Shown here piece by piece: positions 16,986 to 26,013 of a stretch of 64,000 bases of DNA. Both the position numbers and the translations under genes were made by a program. Positions within the stretch are counted from its first letter, which is position 1, and every line of letters starts with the position of its first letter. This stretch comes from Streptomyces morookaense (lineage in GTDB: Bacteria; Actinomycetota; Actinomycetes; Streptomycetales; Streptomycetaceae), in assembly GCF_013030945.1 (NCBI RefSeq), contig NZ_JABBXF010000030.1, forward strand, positions 1-64,000. The letters run 5' to 3'. The notes beneath the pieces were generated by a model. It had not been told where the DNA came from. It saw only the letters and a list, made by a program, of their open reading frames with translations, and ran no database searches.

Positions 16986-17456
16986 TCACTCCCCGGCGGC
17001 GTCCTCGAGCTCCCGGATGTCGATCTTCTTCATCCCGAGCATGGCCTTCATGGCCCGGTTCGCCCTGGCCGGGTCGGGGTCGCCGATCAGTTCCATGAGC
17101 CTGCGCGGAACGATCTGCCACGACAGGCCGAACTTGTCCTTCAGCCAGCCGCACGGCCCCTCTTCACCGCCGTCGGAGAGCTTTGCCCAGAGCTCGTCGA
17201 CCTCCTCCTGCGTGGCGCAGTCGACCGACAGCGAGACGGCCTCGTTGAACGTGAACCGGGGGCCGCCGTTCAGGGCGATGAAGCGCTGTCCGGCGAGCTC
17301 GAAGAGGATCGTCATGACCGAGCCCGCCGGGCCCGGCCCCGCTTCGCCGTAGCGCCGCACGTCCACGATGCGGGAGTCGGCGAAGCAGGACATGTAGTGC
17401 TCCACCGCCTCCTCGGCCTGATCGTCGAACCACAGGAATGTGGTGATCTTCTGCAT
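16986..17456 (-). CDS. VOC family protein (PhnB / 3-demethylubiquinone methyltransferase-like)
   Basis: This 156-residue protein has the PhnB-like order: ITTFLWFDDQAEEAVEHYMS, FELAGQRFIALNGGPRFTFN, LSVDCATQEEVDELW, CGWLKDKFGLSWQIVP. It is a two-repeat vicinal-oxygen-chelate fold whose members bind small hydrophobic ligands or metals; the true activity is usually unknown. A GGAGGAG site precedes the ATG. It lies upstream of, and on the same strand as, the epimerase gene. Confidence 0.88.
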   Translation of the reverse strand: MQKITTFLWFDDQAEEAVEHYMSCFADSRIVDVRRYGEAGPGPAGSVMTILFELAGQRFIALNGGPRFTFNEAVSLSVDCATQEEVDELWAKLSDGGEEGPCGWLKDKFGLSWQIVPRRLMELIGDPDPARANRAMKAMLGMKKIDIRELEDAAGE

Positions 17457-17621
17457 GGCGTCTCCTCCTGCTCCGTCATGACCCAGTACAGGGGATAACC
17501 GGCCCGGCGACCACCGTGCCGGACGGTCTGTGACATGCCGCTGACGGCGTAATGGCCGGTGCGGCCCGCCCGGTCACGGCACGCTGTGGGCCCTGAGCCG
17601 CGACTCCGCAGGGGGCATTAG

Positions 17622-18782
17622 GTGAACCGGCAACACCGGGGCGGCACCGGACCGGCCGGGGAGCATCGCGCGGTGAGACTCAGCGACTCCATCCTCGAAG
17701 AGGCCTCCACACCGGGCTGGATGCGCTGGATGCCCGCCGCCTACGTCGCGTTCGTGCTGCTGCTCGAACCGCTCACTCCGGTGGAATGGCCGGTGAGCTT
17801 CCTGCTCATCGCGCTGCCCGTGGTGACGGCCTACTCCTACGGGCCCGTCGGCGTCGCGGTCGTCACCGTCTTCGCCGCCCTGCTGGAGGGCATTCTGGCC
17901 GGGACGCTGTGCTGCGCGGGCCGCCCTGCGCACTATGCGTTCGAGCGGCACTACGTGGGTGCGTACGTCTCGACCGCCCTGGTCGGCGTCCTCGGCACCG
18001 CCCTGGCCGCCCACCGGCGGCATCAGCAGGCCAGGCTGGTCCACTCCCACTCGGTCGCGGAGGCGCTGATGCGCACGCTGCTGCGGCCCGTGCCGCCGCG
18101 GGTGGGCCGGGTGCTGGCGGCCGGCCTCTACCGTCCCGCGGAGGCCCTGGTCGGCGGCGACCTCTTCGACATCCGTGCCACCGAGTCCGGGGAACGCGCC
18201 GTCATCGGCGACGTGCGCGGCAAGGGCCTGCAGGCCGTGCGGACCGTCGCCGACCTGCTCGGCTGCTTCCGGCAGGCCGCCCACGAACCCGGCGGCCTGC
18301 TCACGGTCGCCACCAGCATGCAGCGGTGCATCGCCCGCGAGGCCGCCGAGATCCCGGACGACGAACTGTTCGTCACCGCAGCCCTGATCGAGTACGACCA
18401 TCTCGCGCGCCGCGTGACGATCGTCAACTGCGGGCACATCGAGCCGGTTCTGATCTCCGGCGGCGAGATCCGCGTCCTGACCGGGCCGCCCTCGCTCCCG
18501 CTGGGACTGGCGGCGCTCTCGTCCGAACGTCCCGTCGCCTACACCCACCCCGTCGGCTACGGCGACGTCCTGCTGCTGTGCACCGACGGGCTGATCGAGG
18601 CCCGTGATGCGGACGGGGCCTTCTACCCGCTGCTGGACCGGCTCACCGCCCGCTTCGCCGGGCGGCCGGCACCCGGGCCCGTCGAGGTCGTCGACTTCCT
18701 CGACACCGATCTGCCGCGGCACACGCGCGTGTTCCAGGACGACGTGGCCATCCTGGTCATCGCCCCGGACGCATTGTCATAG
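17622..18782 (+). CDS. membrane-anchored PP2C-type (SpoIIE-like) protein phosphatase
   Basis: This is a 386-residue protein. Residues about 35-135 hold three or four membrane segments (MPAAYVAFVLLLEPL, FLLIALPVVTAYSYGPVGVA, STALVGVLGTALAA). A short linker leads to the SpoIIE phosphatase domain: YRPAEALVGGDLFDI, VIGDVRGKGLQAVR, VNCGHIEPVLISGG, LLLCTDGLIEARD and QDDVAILVIAP, with the metal-binding Asp residues present. It likely dephosphorylates an anti-sigma antagonist. No PAS, GAF or kinase domain is attached, so the membrane part may be the sensor. Confidence 0.88.
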   Translation: MNRQHRGGTGPAGEHRAVRLSDSILEEASTPGWMRWMPAAYVAFVLLLEPLTPVEWPVSFLLIALPVVTAYSYGPVGVAVVTVFAALLEGILAGTLCCAGRPAHYAFERHYVGAYVSTALVGVLGTALAAHRRHQQARLVHSHSVAEALMRTLLRPVPPRVGRVLAAGLYRPAEALVGGDLFDIRATESGERAVIGDVRGKGLQAVRTVADLLGCFRQAAHEPGGLLTVATSMQRCIAREAAEIPDDELFVTAALIEYDHLARRVTIVNCGHIEPVLISGGEIRVLTGPPSLPLGLAALSSERPVAYTHPVGYGDVLLLCTDGLIEARDADGAFYPLLDRLTARFAGRPAPGPVEVVDFLDTDLPRHTRVFQDDVAILVIAPDALS

Positions 18783-18851
18783 CCATGCGCGATGATCCCT
18801 CCATGGCGGGATCGCACACCGGACGGTCCCCTCGAACACCCGGAGGACCCG

Positions 18852-19301
18852 ATGGCCGTGCACTGGAAACTCGTCGTCGACTGCGCCGACCCCCTGCGGC
18901 TGACCGCCTTCTGGGCCGAGGCCCTCGGCTACGAGACGGAGGACAACAGCGTGCTCATCGAGCGGCTGCTCGGCATGGGCGCGATCGGCGACGAGCTGCT
19001 CACCGTGATCGACGGCCGCAAGGCCTGGATCCACGCCGCCGCGGTGCGCCACCCCGGGGATCCGGTCGACGCCTCGACCGGCATCGGCCTCGGCCGCCGC
19101 ATCCTGTTCCAGACCGTCCCCGAGCCCAAACAGGGCAAGAACCGCCTCCACATGGACCTGCACGTGGGTCCGGAGAAGCGGGCGGACGAGGTGAAGCGGC
19201 TGGAACGGCTCGGGGCGCGAGTGCTGCACGTCGTCGACGAACCGGGCGGCAGTCACGTCACCATGGCGGATCCGGAGGGCAACGAATTCTGCGTGCAGTA
19301 G
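18852..19301 (+). CDS. VOC family glyoxalase-like protein
   Basis: This 149-residue protein reads MAVHWKLVVDCADPLRLTAF, LGYETEDNSVLIE, KNRLHMDLHVG, LGARVLHVVDEPGGSHVTMA, DPEGNEFCV. This matches the common actinobacterial glyoxalase-like domain. The start at 18852 has GGAGGA upstream. Substrate is unknown; some relatives give drug resistance by binding. It is 67 bases ahead of an alpha/beta hydrolase gene. Confidence 0.88.
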   Translation: MAVHWKLVVDCADPLRLTAFWAEALGYETEDNSVLIERLLGMGAIGDELLTVIDGRKAWIHAAAVRHPGDPVDASTGIGLGRRILFQTVPEPKQGKNRLHMDLHVGPEKRADEVKRLERLGARVLHVVDEPGGSHVTMADPEGNEFCVQ

Positions 19302-19367
19302 CCGTGCAGCAGTGCAGTAGCCTCACCGGCGTCCGAGCTTGATCATCATCACAGGGGGAACCACCAC

Positions 19368-20213
19368 ATGCACCACGCCACCGTGACGCCGGACGGCGAC
19401 CGGATCCGCTGGGTCGAACTGCCCGGCGACGAACCGTCCCGCGTCTACGTCCACGGGCTCGGCTCCACGTCGCCCGCCTACTTCACCGAGGTCGCCGTCC
19501 ATCCGCTCCTGGCCGGCCGCCGCTCCCTGCTGGTCGACCTGCTCGGGCACGGCATCAGCGACCGGCCCACGGACTTCGACTACACCCTGGAGTCGCACGC
19601 CGACGCCCTCGCCCAGGCGCTGCGCGCCGCCGGGGTGGCCGACGCCGAGCTGATCGCGCACAGCATGGGCGGCTCGGTGGCCGTCGTCCTGGCCGCGCGG
19701 CACCCGCAGCTGGTCTCACGGCTGGTGCTCGTCGACGCCAACCTCGACCCGCTGCCCCGCACGCCGGGCGCCGGCGGCAGCAGCGGCATCGCGGCGTACT
19801 CCGAGCGGGAGTTCGTGGACCGGGGCTGGCGCGAGGTCCGCGACCGGGTCGGCCCGCACTGGTGGTCCACCATGCGGCTGGCCGGCCGCGAGGCGCTGTA
19901 CCGCAGTGCGGCCCACCTGGTCAGGGGCACCGTTCCCACGATGCGCGAACTGCTGCTGGACCTGCCGATACCCCGCACCTTCCTGTTCCCCGAGGCCGAC
20001 GGGCCGTTCCGCGGCGCCGACGCACTGACCGCCGCCGGGGTGAGGGTGGTGCCGGTCCCGGACTGCGGGCACAACATCATGCTCGACAATCCGGAGGCAT
20101 TCGTCCGCGCCACCGCGGAGGCGCTCGCCGGCACCTGCGGACAGCTGAACACAGGCGGCCTTCCCGCCCGGGACGGGCAGCGCCTCGTGGAGGAGGACGA
20201 CGTCGTCGGCTGA
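19368..20213 (+). CDS. alpha/beta hydrolase
   Basis: This 281-residue hydrolase has VYVHGLGSTSPAYF for the oxyanion region, HSMGGSVAVVLA for the nucleophile Ser, and CGHNIMLDNP for the catalytic His. Activity (esterase, lactonase or other) cannot be specified. The last 15-20 codons overlap the 3' end of the lanthipeptide dehydratase remnant on the other strand, suggesting the junction formed by rearrangement. Confidence 0.87.
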   Translation: MHHATVTPDGDRIRWVELPGDEPSRVYVHGLGSTSPAYFTEVAVHPLLAGRRSLLVDLLGHGISDRPTDFDYTLESHADALAQALRAAGVADAELIAHSMGGSVAVVLAARHPQLVSRLVLVDANLDPLPRTPGAGGSSGIAAYSEREFVDRGWREVRDRVGPHWWSTMRLAGREALYRSAAHLVRGTVPTMRELLLDLPIPRTFLFPEADGPFRGADALTAAGVRVVPVPDCGHNIMLDNPEAFVRATAEALAGTCGQLNTGGLPARDGQRLVEEDDVVG

Positions 20214-21335
20214 AGTGCCGCGCTGCAGGCGCGCGAAGAGCGCCGGCAGGTGCGGGGACGTCACGTCCACGTACAGGGGTGCGCCCGACGTACCGAGGTG
20301 GTGCAGCCCGTTCCGCCAGGCGCGGCCCGGCACGGTGCGGGCGAAGAAGCGGTGCGGCAGGCCGAGTTCGCGCAGGGCGTCCGCGAGCCGGTGCACGCGG
20401 GCGGGCTCACCCTCCCCGATGCGCGGAGCCGGAAGCGCACGGGCGGGGAAGAACCAGGCGGCCCGGCCGAGGGTGATCCGTCCCAGGGTGGCGCGCGGCA
20501 GGTGGTGGACGCCCCGCGGGCGGGCCTCGGCCCCGGTGAGCGCGTGGGCCCACAAGGGCCGCCCGAGAGAGCCGTGGACGCCGAAGCCGCGGACCAGGAA
20601 GCGCAGCACCGACGGCAGCAGGGCCACGGGGAGGGAGCCCAGGTGGAGCGGGGTCACCTCGGCGTCCAGCCTGCCGGAGCGCAGTACCGGTAGGTCCCGT
20701 TGCCGGTCGAGTGCCACGGTCAGCTCGGTGAGCGGGATCCGGCGGGCGGCGGGGGCCCGGCGCGTGCAGTCCGTGGGGTGGTCGATGACGTAACCGGCCG
20801 CGTGCGTAAGGGAATCCGGCGACGCGCACACCTCGGCGTGCACCCGGTCGCCTGTTCCGTGGCCGATGGTGAGACCGTCGAGGACGAGTCGCGGCTCGCC
20901 GGGGGCGGCCGGCAGGGGCTGGGCCGAGCAGCGGACGGATTCCGGTGCGCGTACGTGCGCCGGCCAGTTCGCCGTCAGGGTGGCTGCATCGGCAGTCGGC
21001 TCGGCGCGCAGGAACTCCCAGGCCCGGCAGCGGAGTTCGTGCAATTGCCGGACGGGAGCGAGTGCGCTGTCCGGGAGGGAGAGGTGCGGGGCCAGCGGGC
21101 CCTGGAGGTGTGCCCGGAGTTCATGGGCTCCGGGGCGCCCGGGGCCGGTGGCCGTCTCCGTCGGTGACCAGGCGGCCTGTTGGACGCACCGGTAGAGGGC
21201 GAGGAAGTCGGTGCCGCGGGGGAAGCGGTCGTCCAGGATGGCGGCCAGGGCCAGCTTGAACGGCAGGTCGGGATCGAGCAGTCCGGCGAACCGGCGTACG
21301 GAGTCGAGGTCGTCGTCGAGGTCGTCCAGCAGCAA
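20150..21335 (-). pseudogene. lantibiotic-dehydratase (LanB N-domain) remnant
   Basis: About 390 codons starting after an in-frame TGA near 21345 read LDPDLPFKLALAAILDDRFP, later LVLDGLTIGHGTGDRVHAEV, FLVRGFGVHGSLGRPLWAHA, then LPHRFFARTVPGRAW, APLYVDVTSPHLPALFARL and VVLLHEALPVPGGKA. This order resembles the C-terminal two thirds of the Lant_dehydr_N (glutamylation) domain. The first roughly 300 residues and the elimination domain are missing. The frame then continues antisense through the hydrolase gene, which is not meaningful. No LanC, precursor or transporter is intact nearby. Confidence 0.55.
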
Positions 21336-21503
21336 CCGGGGGCCTCATTCGGGTTCGGGGACAGGGCGGTTCCTCCCCCGGCGCTCGACTGTAGGCGGGG
21401 GGAAGCGCGGAGCCTGTCGGCGAAGGGTGACGAGCGACGTCTTCCAAAGGTGACACGCTGTGAGGCCGGGCGAGGGCGTACGAGCCGGCGGGGAACAGCG
21501 GAC

Positions 21504-21530
21504 GGCCCTGGCAAGGGCTGCCAGGGCCGA
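21504..21530 (-). terminator. hairpin terminator of the thioester-domain surface protein gene
   Basis: An 11-base perfect stem, CGGCCCTGGCA (21504-21514) with TGCCAGGGCCG (21520-21530) and a 5-base loop, lies just downstream of the stop at 21560. There is no clear T-tract, which is usual in streptomycetes. Confidence 0.65.
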
Positions 21531-21559
21531 CGGGCTGCAGCCGGGCACGGCACCCCGCG

Positions 21560-23014
21560 TCACTTGCCCGCGCGGGCCTTGCGCCGGTTGCTCAGGACGA
21601 CCGCACCCGCACCGGCGGCCAGCAGCACCGCGGCTCCGATGCCTGCCGCGACGGTCGTCGCACTGGCTCCGGTGGTCGCGAGGTCGCCGCCGGGGGCCTT
21701 GTCCGAACCGCCGCCCGCGGCGGGTGAAGCGCTGGGGCCCGAAGTGGCGGGTGCGGCCGGGGCGGAGGGCTTGCCGCCGGTGCCGCCCGTGGTGCCCTGG
21801 GCGACGGTGCGGCAGTCCAGGATGCCCTGGAAGCGTCGCTCCTCGCCGCCCGGCAGCGTCACTTTGATGTCGTACGTCTGCTTGTCGGCGACCGGGACCG
21901 GAACGGTCACGGAGCCGCCCGCCTTGACGGTGTGCTGCTTGCCCGCGACCGAGAAGGTGTACTCCGTGCCGCCCTTGTTGGTGGCCGTGATGTCCACGGC
22001 GCCCTTTTCGCAGTTCTGCCGCGCTTCGACGGAGGGGACGGCGGCCTTGGCGTCGGCCGACCAGCTCGCGGACGCCGCGGCGGTGACGGTGCTGCTGGTG
22101 GAACCCGCGAGGATCATGGTCTGGCTGGACTTGTTCCGACCGACACCGGTGAATACCCGTCCCACGGGGACCGTGGCGGTGGCTTCGGCGCGGAGCCCGG
22201 CGGTCCCGGCGGCGGTCCCCTTGGGCACGTCGACGTACAGGCGCGTGCCGTTGGCGGCGGTGGTGACCGGCTTGCCGTCGCCGTCGACCAGCTTGACGCC
22301 CTTCTCCTGGGAGTTCAGCGCCACGCGGACGCCGGCGGCGGAAGTGGTGACGGTGAGCGGCCCCAGTTTCTCGCCGCTCTTGCCCGAGACGGCCGGCTTG
22401 TCGAACGCGAGGGAGGCGCGGGGCTCCTGCAGGGGCTCGGCCGCCTTCTCCAGGTATGCGGCGAGCTTGTCGGCCGCCGGGTCCTTGGCGCGGGTCTCGA
22501 TGTGGTCCGAGAACCGCCAGATCGCGGCCTGGGTGCCGGCGGCGGCCTGCTCCTTGGTGAGCGGCCCGGTGCCCGCCGCCTTGCCGAGGGCCGCGAGGTC
22601 CTTCACCTGCGGGTAGGAGTTCTGCAGGATCCAGTTGATCTTTCCGGCGTCCCGGTTGTTGTGAAGCGAGCTCTGCTTCCAGGGCGTTTCCTGGTAACGG
22701 GCCTGGGGCTGGGTGGGGTTGAAGACGTCGATGCAGTACGTCTGCAGCGTGCCCGTTCCCGCGACATCCAGATTGAACAGGCCGGCTTGCACCAGCTCGG
22801 GCCGCCCGTTGCGCTTGAGCTCCACCGCGCCCGATGCCGCGAGGCCCTTGAGGGTCGCGGTGGCTCCGGCGCCTTCGCCGGACGGGCCGTCGTTGCCGTC
22901 CGCCGCACCCGGCGCCGCGGCGGCGAGCACTCCCGCCGCGGCGAGCACCGTCGCGAGGAGGCTCCGGCGCATGGTGGAACCCGCACCAGCCTTCCGGCTG
23001 TGTGCACGGAACAT
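21560..23014 (-). CDS. thioester-domain surface protein with LAxTG sorting signal
   Basis: This 484-residue protein starts at ATG 23014 (GGAAGGA upstream). A signal peptide ends near AAPGAADG (residue 40). The thioester domain has Cys94 in TYCIDVFNP and Gln162 in TQAAIWRFSD, the pair that forms the internal Cys-Gln thioester used for covalent binding to a surface. Beta-sandwich regions follow, then a Pro/Ser/Gly stalk and a C-terminal sorting signal: LATTG (residues 445-449), a hydrophobic helix and the tail NRRKARAGK. LAxTG is the class E sortase motif of streptomycetes. It is likely a wall-anchored adhesin or rodlet/aerial hypha surface protein. Confidence 0.88.
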   Translation of the reverse strand: MFRAHSRKAGAGSTMRRSLLATVLAAAGVLAAAAPGAADGNDGPSGEGAGATATLKGLAASGAVELKRNGRPELVQAGLFNLDVAGTGTLQTYCIDVFNPTQPQARYQETPWKQSSLHNNRDAGKINWILQNSYPQVKDLAALGKAAGTGPLTKEQAAAGTQAAIWRFSDHIETRAKDPAADKLAAYLEKAAEPLQEPRASLAFDKPAVSGKSGEKLGPLTVTTSAAGVRVALNSQEKGVKLVDGDGKPVTTAANGTRLYVDVPKGTAAGTAGLRAEATATVPVGRVFTGVGRNKSSQTMILAGSTSSTVTAAASASWSADAKAAVPSVEARQNCEKGAVDITATNKGGTEYTFSVAGKQHTVKAGGSVTVPVPVADKQTYDIKVTLPGGEERRFQGILDCRTVAQGTTGGTGGKPSAPAAPATSGPSASPAAGGGSDKAPGGDLATTGASATTVAAGIGAAVLLAAGAGAVVLSNRRKARAGK

Positions 23015-23137
23015 GGGTTGTCCTTCCGGGCGAGGCGGGTGGGGGCACGCCTCGCGTTGGTCTCGATCCGACATCAGGTTCCCCGAACCGGGTCGAAAGT
23101 AGCCCGGCCCGGCGGGAGTTAAAGGATCCGTAAAGTT

Positions 23138-23152
23138 GACTGTATGTCAGTC
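23138..23152. promoter_or_regulatory. possible promoter/operator between divergent genes
   Basis: The 300-base gap between the thioester protein gene and the next plus-strand gene contains TTGACT (23137-23142), inside a small inverted repeat GACTG-TATGT-CAGTC at 23138-23152. It could be a -35 element with an operator. No good -10 hexamer is evident. Confidence 0.25.
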
Positions 23153-23315
23153 GATGGTTGATGCCCCCGCGTCGGGAGGCGGGGGTCGGCACCCGGCCCG
23201 ACCGGCCGCCGGACGGTCAACTTCCGATGCGGAGGTGTCATCTTTCGGCCCTCCGGCAGGGGCCTTCGGCGCTGCGATCGTCGTAGCCACCGGCAGCGAG
23301 AATCCGAGGGTCCAC

Positions 23316-25139
23316 GTGAAGTCAGCCATGCGCCCCTGCGCTCCCGAGCGTTCCCGGCCCCCGGCCGACGGCCGCAGTGCGGCCCCCGCACGTCGGCGGC
23401 GCCGGCTGTACCTGGGAGACCGGCGGCAGGGCAGTGGTCCTCCCGAGCCGTACTACGTGGACGCGGTCATGCTCGCCCCCGGCATCGCCTGCACCGAGGA
23501 ACCGCTGGAGTCGGTGACGGGCGGCACCGCGCGGCCGTACTGGCAGCGCCGGCACGACGGCGTACCCGACACATGGCTGACGACCAAGGCCCTGCAGAAG
23601 ACCGTGCTGCCGGTCGCCGAGGCGCTGCGCCGGGCCCGGGGGCGGGAGAAGGACCGCAGGCCCGCAGGCGGGCTCTCCTTCACCGGGTACGCGGCGCAAC
23701 TGGTGGACCAGTTGGGGCAGGTGCCCAGCGGCAGGGCGCTGACGGCCGCGGTGCCGAAGCTGCTGCCCGTGCCGGCCCCCGGCACCGGAAGGCACGACGG
23801 CGGTTTCCGCGAGCTCGACCCCGCGGGCGGGACGCCCCGGCCCGCCGGGGACATCCGGGTGCTGATCGCCAACGCGGGCCGGGACCTGCGCTCGACGGCC
23901 GTCGTGCCGCGGGACGCGGAGGCGGCGCAGGACGGCCGCGGCAGCTGTGCGGTCATCGGTCTTCCGTATGCCACCGTGCTCCAACTCGGCGGTGTCACGG
24001 ACGCGTTCCTGTGGAGCCCGGTGGTGATGCTGGCGAGCCTGCTGTGCCACGCCACACACACGCTGGCGGGGGCGTACGACACGTCCCCCGTCACGGTGCC
24101 GCGGACGCTGACGCCGGGGGCCTTCGGTACGTACGCGACCACGCGCAGCGCCGCCGTCGCGCTGGGCGACGAGACGGCACTGCGGCACGCGGTGCTGGGC
24201 GCCTCGGGCGTCTCCTTCCTGCACGCGGACACCTTCCTCCAGCTGCCGGCCTTCGAGGCCGCCTCGCGCACCGCCCGCACCTTCCGCGACGCACTGCCCG
24301 CGGAGGCGGCCGGCCTGGCGAAGGCGTACGACGAGACGGCCGTGACCCGCAGCACGGTGTGGCGCCTCAACGAGTCGGCCGTCGCCCGGGAGTTCGGCTA
24401 CAAGCCGCGCAAGAGCCACGAGCAGTCGGGGCAGCGGGACTACTCGCAGCGCACCCTGCTGGTCGAGCCGAAGGAACTGGTGGCGGACAAGAACCTGGTC
24501 GACAGCCCGTATTCGGCATGGGCGAAGGGCAAGGTCGGCGCACCGCACGCGTTCTCCGGACTGAAGGACTCCTGGGAGCGGTGGTGGGAGAGCGCGATGT
24601 ACCTCGACTACCTCTTCTCCCCCGTCAAGGCCACGGTGAACGCCGTCACGGGCGGGGCCGTTCCGAGCATCGTGGTGAACCCGGTGAAGAACCTGTACCG
24701 GCTGGCCAACGCCGGCCGCATGGTGGCCCATTACGCCGGTGCGGAGAAGCCGGCTGCGATGGACAAGGCGCCGTTGCGCGCGGCCGAGGAGGCGGTCAAC
24801 CGCGTGCCCGTCCGGTACGACGCGCACGCGCAGACCGTCGACACCGCCTCGGTCGACCGGCTGCTGCAGGCCGTGCGGGACGTCAAGGACGCACAGGCCG
24901 CCGTCGCGGGCGGGCTGCCGCCCGCGTACATGCGCGAGCGGCGTCTGCGCACGCCGGGCGAGGCGGCAGGCTGGGCGGCGCAGAAGATCGTGTTGCCGGC
25001 GGTGCTGGAGATGACGCCGTACGTGAGCACGGCCGCGACGGGCCTGCGCATCGCCACGCCGCATGTGGTCGCGGCGGTGCCGCGCGAGCGGCGGGATGCT
25101 GCGCGCAGGCTTGTCAGAGAGGCGTACTTACGCAGCTGA
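23316..25139 (+). CDS. unrecognised 607-residue protein upstream of the HopA1-like gene
   Basis: The start is taken as GTG 23316 (GAGGG five bases upstream); TTG 23136 or ATG 23154 would add a non-codon-biased leader. The N-terminal 30 residues are Arg/Pro-rich (PERSRPPADGRSAAPARR) and probably disordered. The rest appears globular: YYVDAVMLAPGIACTEEPLE, RVLIANAGRDLRS, LLCHATHTLAGAYD, ALRHAVLGASGVSFLH and a helical C-terminus. The segment around CHATH, with a later conserved-looking ALGDETALRHAV, has the spacing of NleD/M91-type effector proteases, but the Glu of HExxH is absent, so this is only a weak hint. It heads a same-strand block that leads to the injection-system locus, and may be a cargo or accessory protein. 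Confidence 0.6.
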   Translation: MKSAMRPCAPERSRPPADGRSAAPARRRRRLYLGDRRQGSGPPEPYYVDAVMLAPGIACTEEPLESVTGGTARPYWQRRHDGVPDTWLTTKALQKTVLPVAEALRRARGREKDRRPAGGLSFTGYAAQLVDQLGQVPSGRALTAAVPKLLPVPAPGTGRHDGGFRELDPAGGTPRPAGDIRVLIANAGRDLRSTAVVPRDAEAAQDGRGSCAVIGLPYATVLQLGGVTDAFLWSPVVMLASLLCHATHTLAGAYDTSPVTVPRTLTPGAFGTYATTRSAAVALGDETALRHAVLGASGVSFLHADTFLQLPAFEAASRTARTFRDALPAEAAGLAKAYDETAVTRSTVWRLNESAVAREFGYKPRKSHEQSGQRDYSQRTLLVEPKELVADKNLVDSPYSAWAKGKVGAPHAFSGLKDSWERWWESAMYLDYLFSPVKATVNAVTGGAVPSIVVNPVKNLYRLANAGRMVAHYAGAEKPAAMDKAPLRAAEEAVNRVPVRYDAHAQTVDTASVDRLLQAVRDVKDAQAAVAGGLPPAYMRERRLRTPGEAAGWAAQKIVLPAVLEMTPYVSTAATGLRIATPHVVAAVPRERRDAARRLVREAYLRS

Positions 25140-25191
25140 TCTTCCGTCACTTCTCTTGCAAGCCACGCCACATGACACCGAAAGGGCCTCC

Positions 25192-26013
25192 GTGACCCTC
25201 GACGTCCCTGTCCCCCACCGTTCCTCCACCCATCTGTTCGCGGCGCTGAGCGGCGTCGAGATCGCCGAGGACCGGCACGCCGCCTACGTTCTGGGCCACC
25301 GGATCCCCGGCGGCTCGCCCGAGGAGCTCGGGCGCCGGCTCGCCGTCGCGCTCCACGCGCTGTTGCACATCGGGCACCCCGCGCCGACGCTGCCTCCGGA
25401 GCCGCCGTGTCCCGACGTCGCGTACAAGGCGGTACTCGCCGGCGTCGTGCCGGACAGCTGCCGGCTCGTGCCGGACGGCTCGCCCGGGTGGCTGACGGCG
25501 TGCGGCTCGCGGTCGCAGGAGCCGGGCGGCGAGACGCTGCGCGTGTACGTCCACCTCGTCGGTCCGGCACTCGCGCCGGCGGTCTGGGGTGCCGTCCTGC
25601 GATCGCTGGAGGTGGAGGCGGGCGTGCCGTTCGTCGCCCGGGTTCTCGCGGATCCCGGCCGCCATCCGCGGCGGGATGCGTTGGCAGTCCGGCTCTCCGC
25701 CGCGGACCGGCACGCTGCCGGCGCCGTTGCAGCAGCTGTGCAGGGGCTGCCCGGGGTCGGCGCCTCGGTGTCCCGGTTCGCGGAGCCGCTCGGGGCGGGG
25801 GTGGCGGCGGGATGGGAACCCGCGGGCCCCCGGCCGGACTTCGGCCGGCATCGGGCGGCGGTGGTGGCGCAGGCGCTGGCGACGGCGCCCGTGGGTGCCG
25901 ATCTACCGCATGTCCTCGCAACGGCGTGCCTCCGCGCGGGCATCGACCCGACGGCGCTTGCCCGAAACCTGTCCTCACCGTCTCTCGAAAGGACCTGCGT
26001 CCGTGACGCATGA
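25192..26013 (+). CDS. T3SS effector HopA1-family protein
   Basis: This 273-residue protein starts at GTG 25192 (GAAAGGG upstream). The central and C-terminal pattern LRVYVHLVGPALAPAVWGAV, VPFVARVLADPGRHPRRDAL, AVRLSAADRHAAGAVAAAVQ fits the HopA1 family (a strand, then Lys/Arg-rich phosphothreonine-lyase-like fold segment). HopA1 proteins were named from a Pseudomonas type III effector. In actinobacteria, HopA1-like proteins also serve as lyase partners in class V lanthipeptide synthesis, but no kinase partner is seen here. The next gene's start overlaps its stop by 11 bases, so the two are translationally linked. Confidence 0.7.
   Translation: MTLDVPVPHRSSTHLFAALSGVEIAEDRHAAYVLGHRIPGGSPEELGRRLAVALHALLHIGHPAPTLPPEPPCPDVAYKAVLAGVVPDSCRLVPDGSPGWLTACGSRSQEPGGETLRVYVHLVGPALAPAVWGAVLRSLEVEAGVPFVARVLADPGRHPRRDALAVRLSAADRHAAGAVAAAVQGLPGVGASVSRFAEPLGAGVAAGWEPAGPRPDFGRHRAAVVAQALATAPVGADLPHVLATACLRAGIDPTALARNLSSPSLERTCVRDA

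Noticed and set aside
19716..20150. Extension of the lantibiotic-dehydratase frame
   Set aside because: The frame stays open only because it is antisense to the alpha/beta hydrolase; no family similarity past about 20150.
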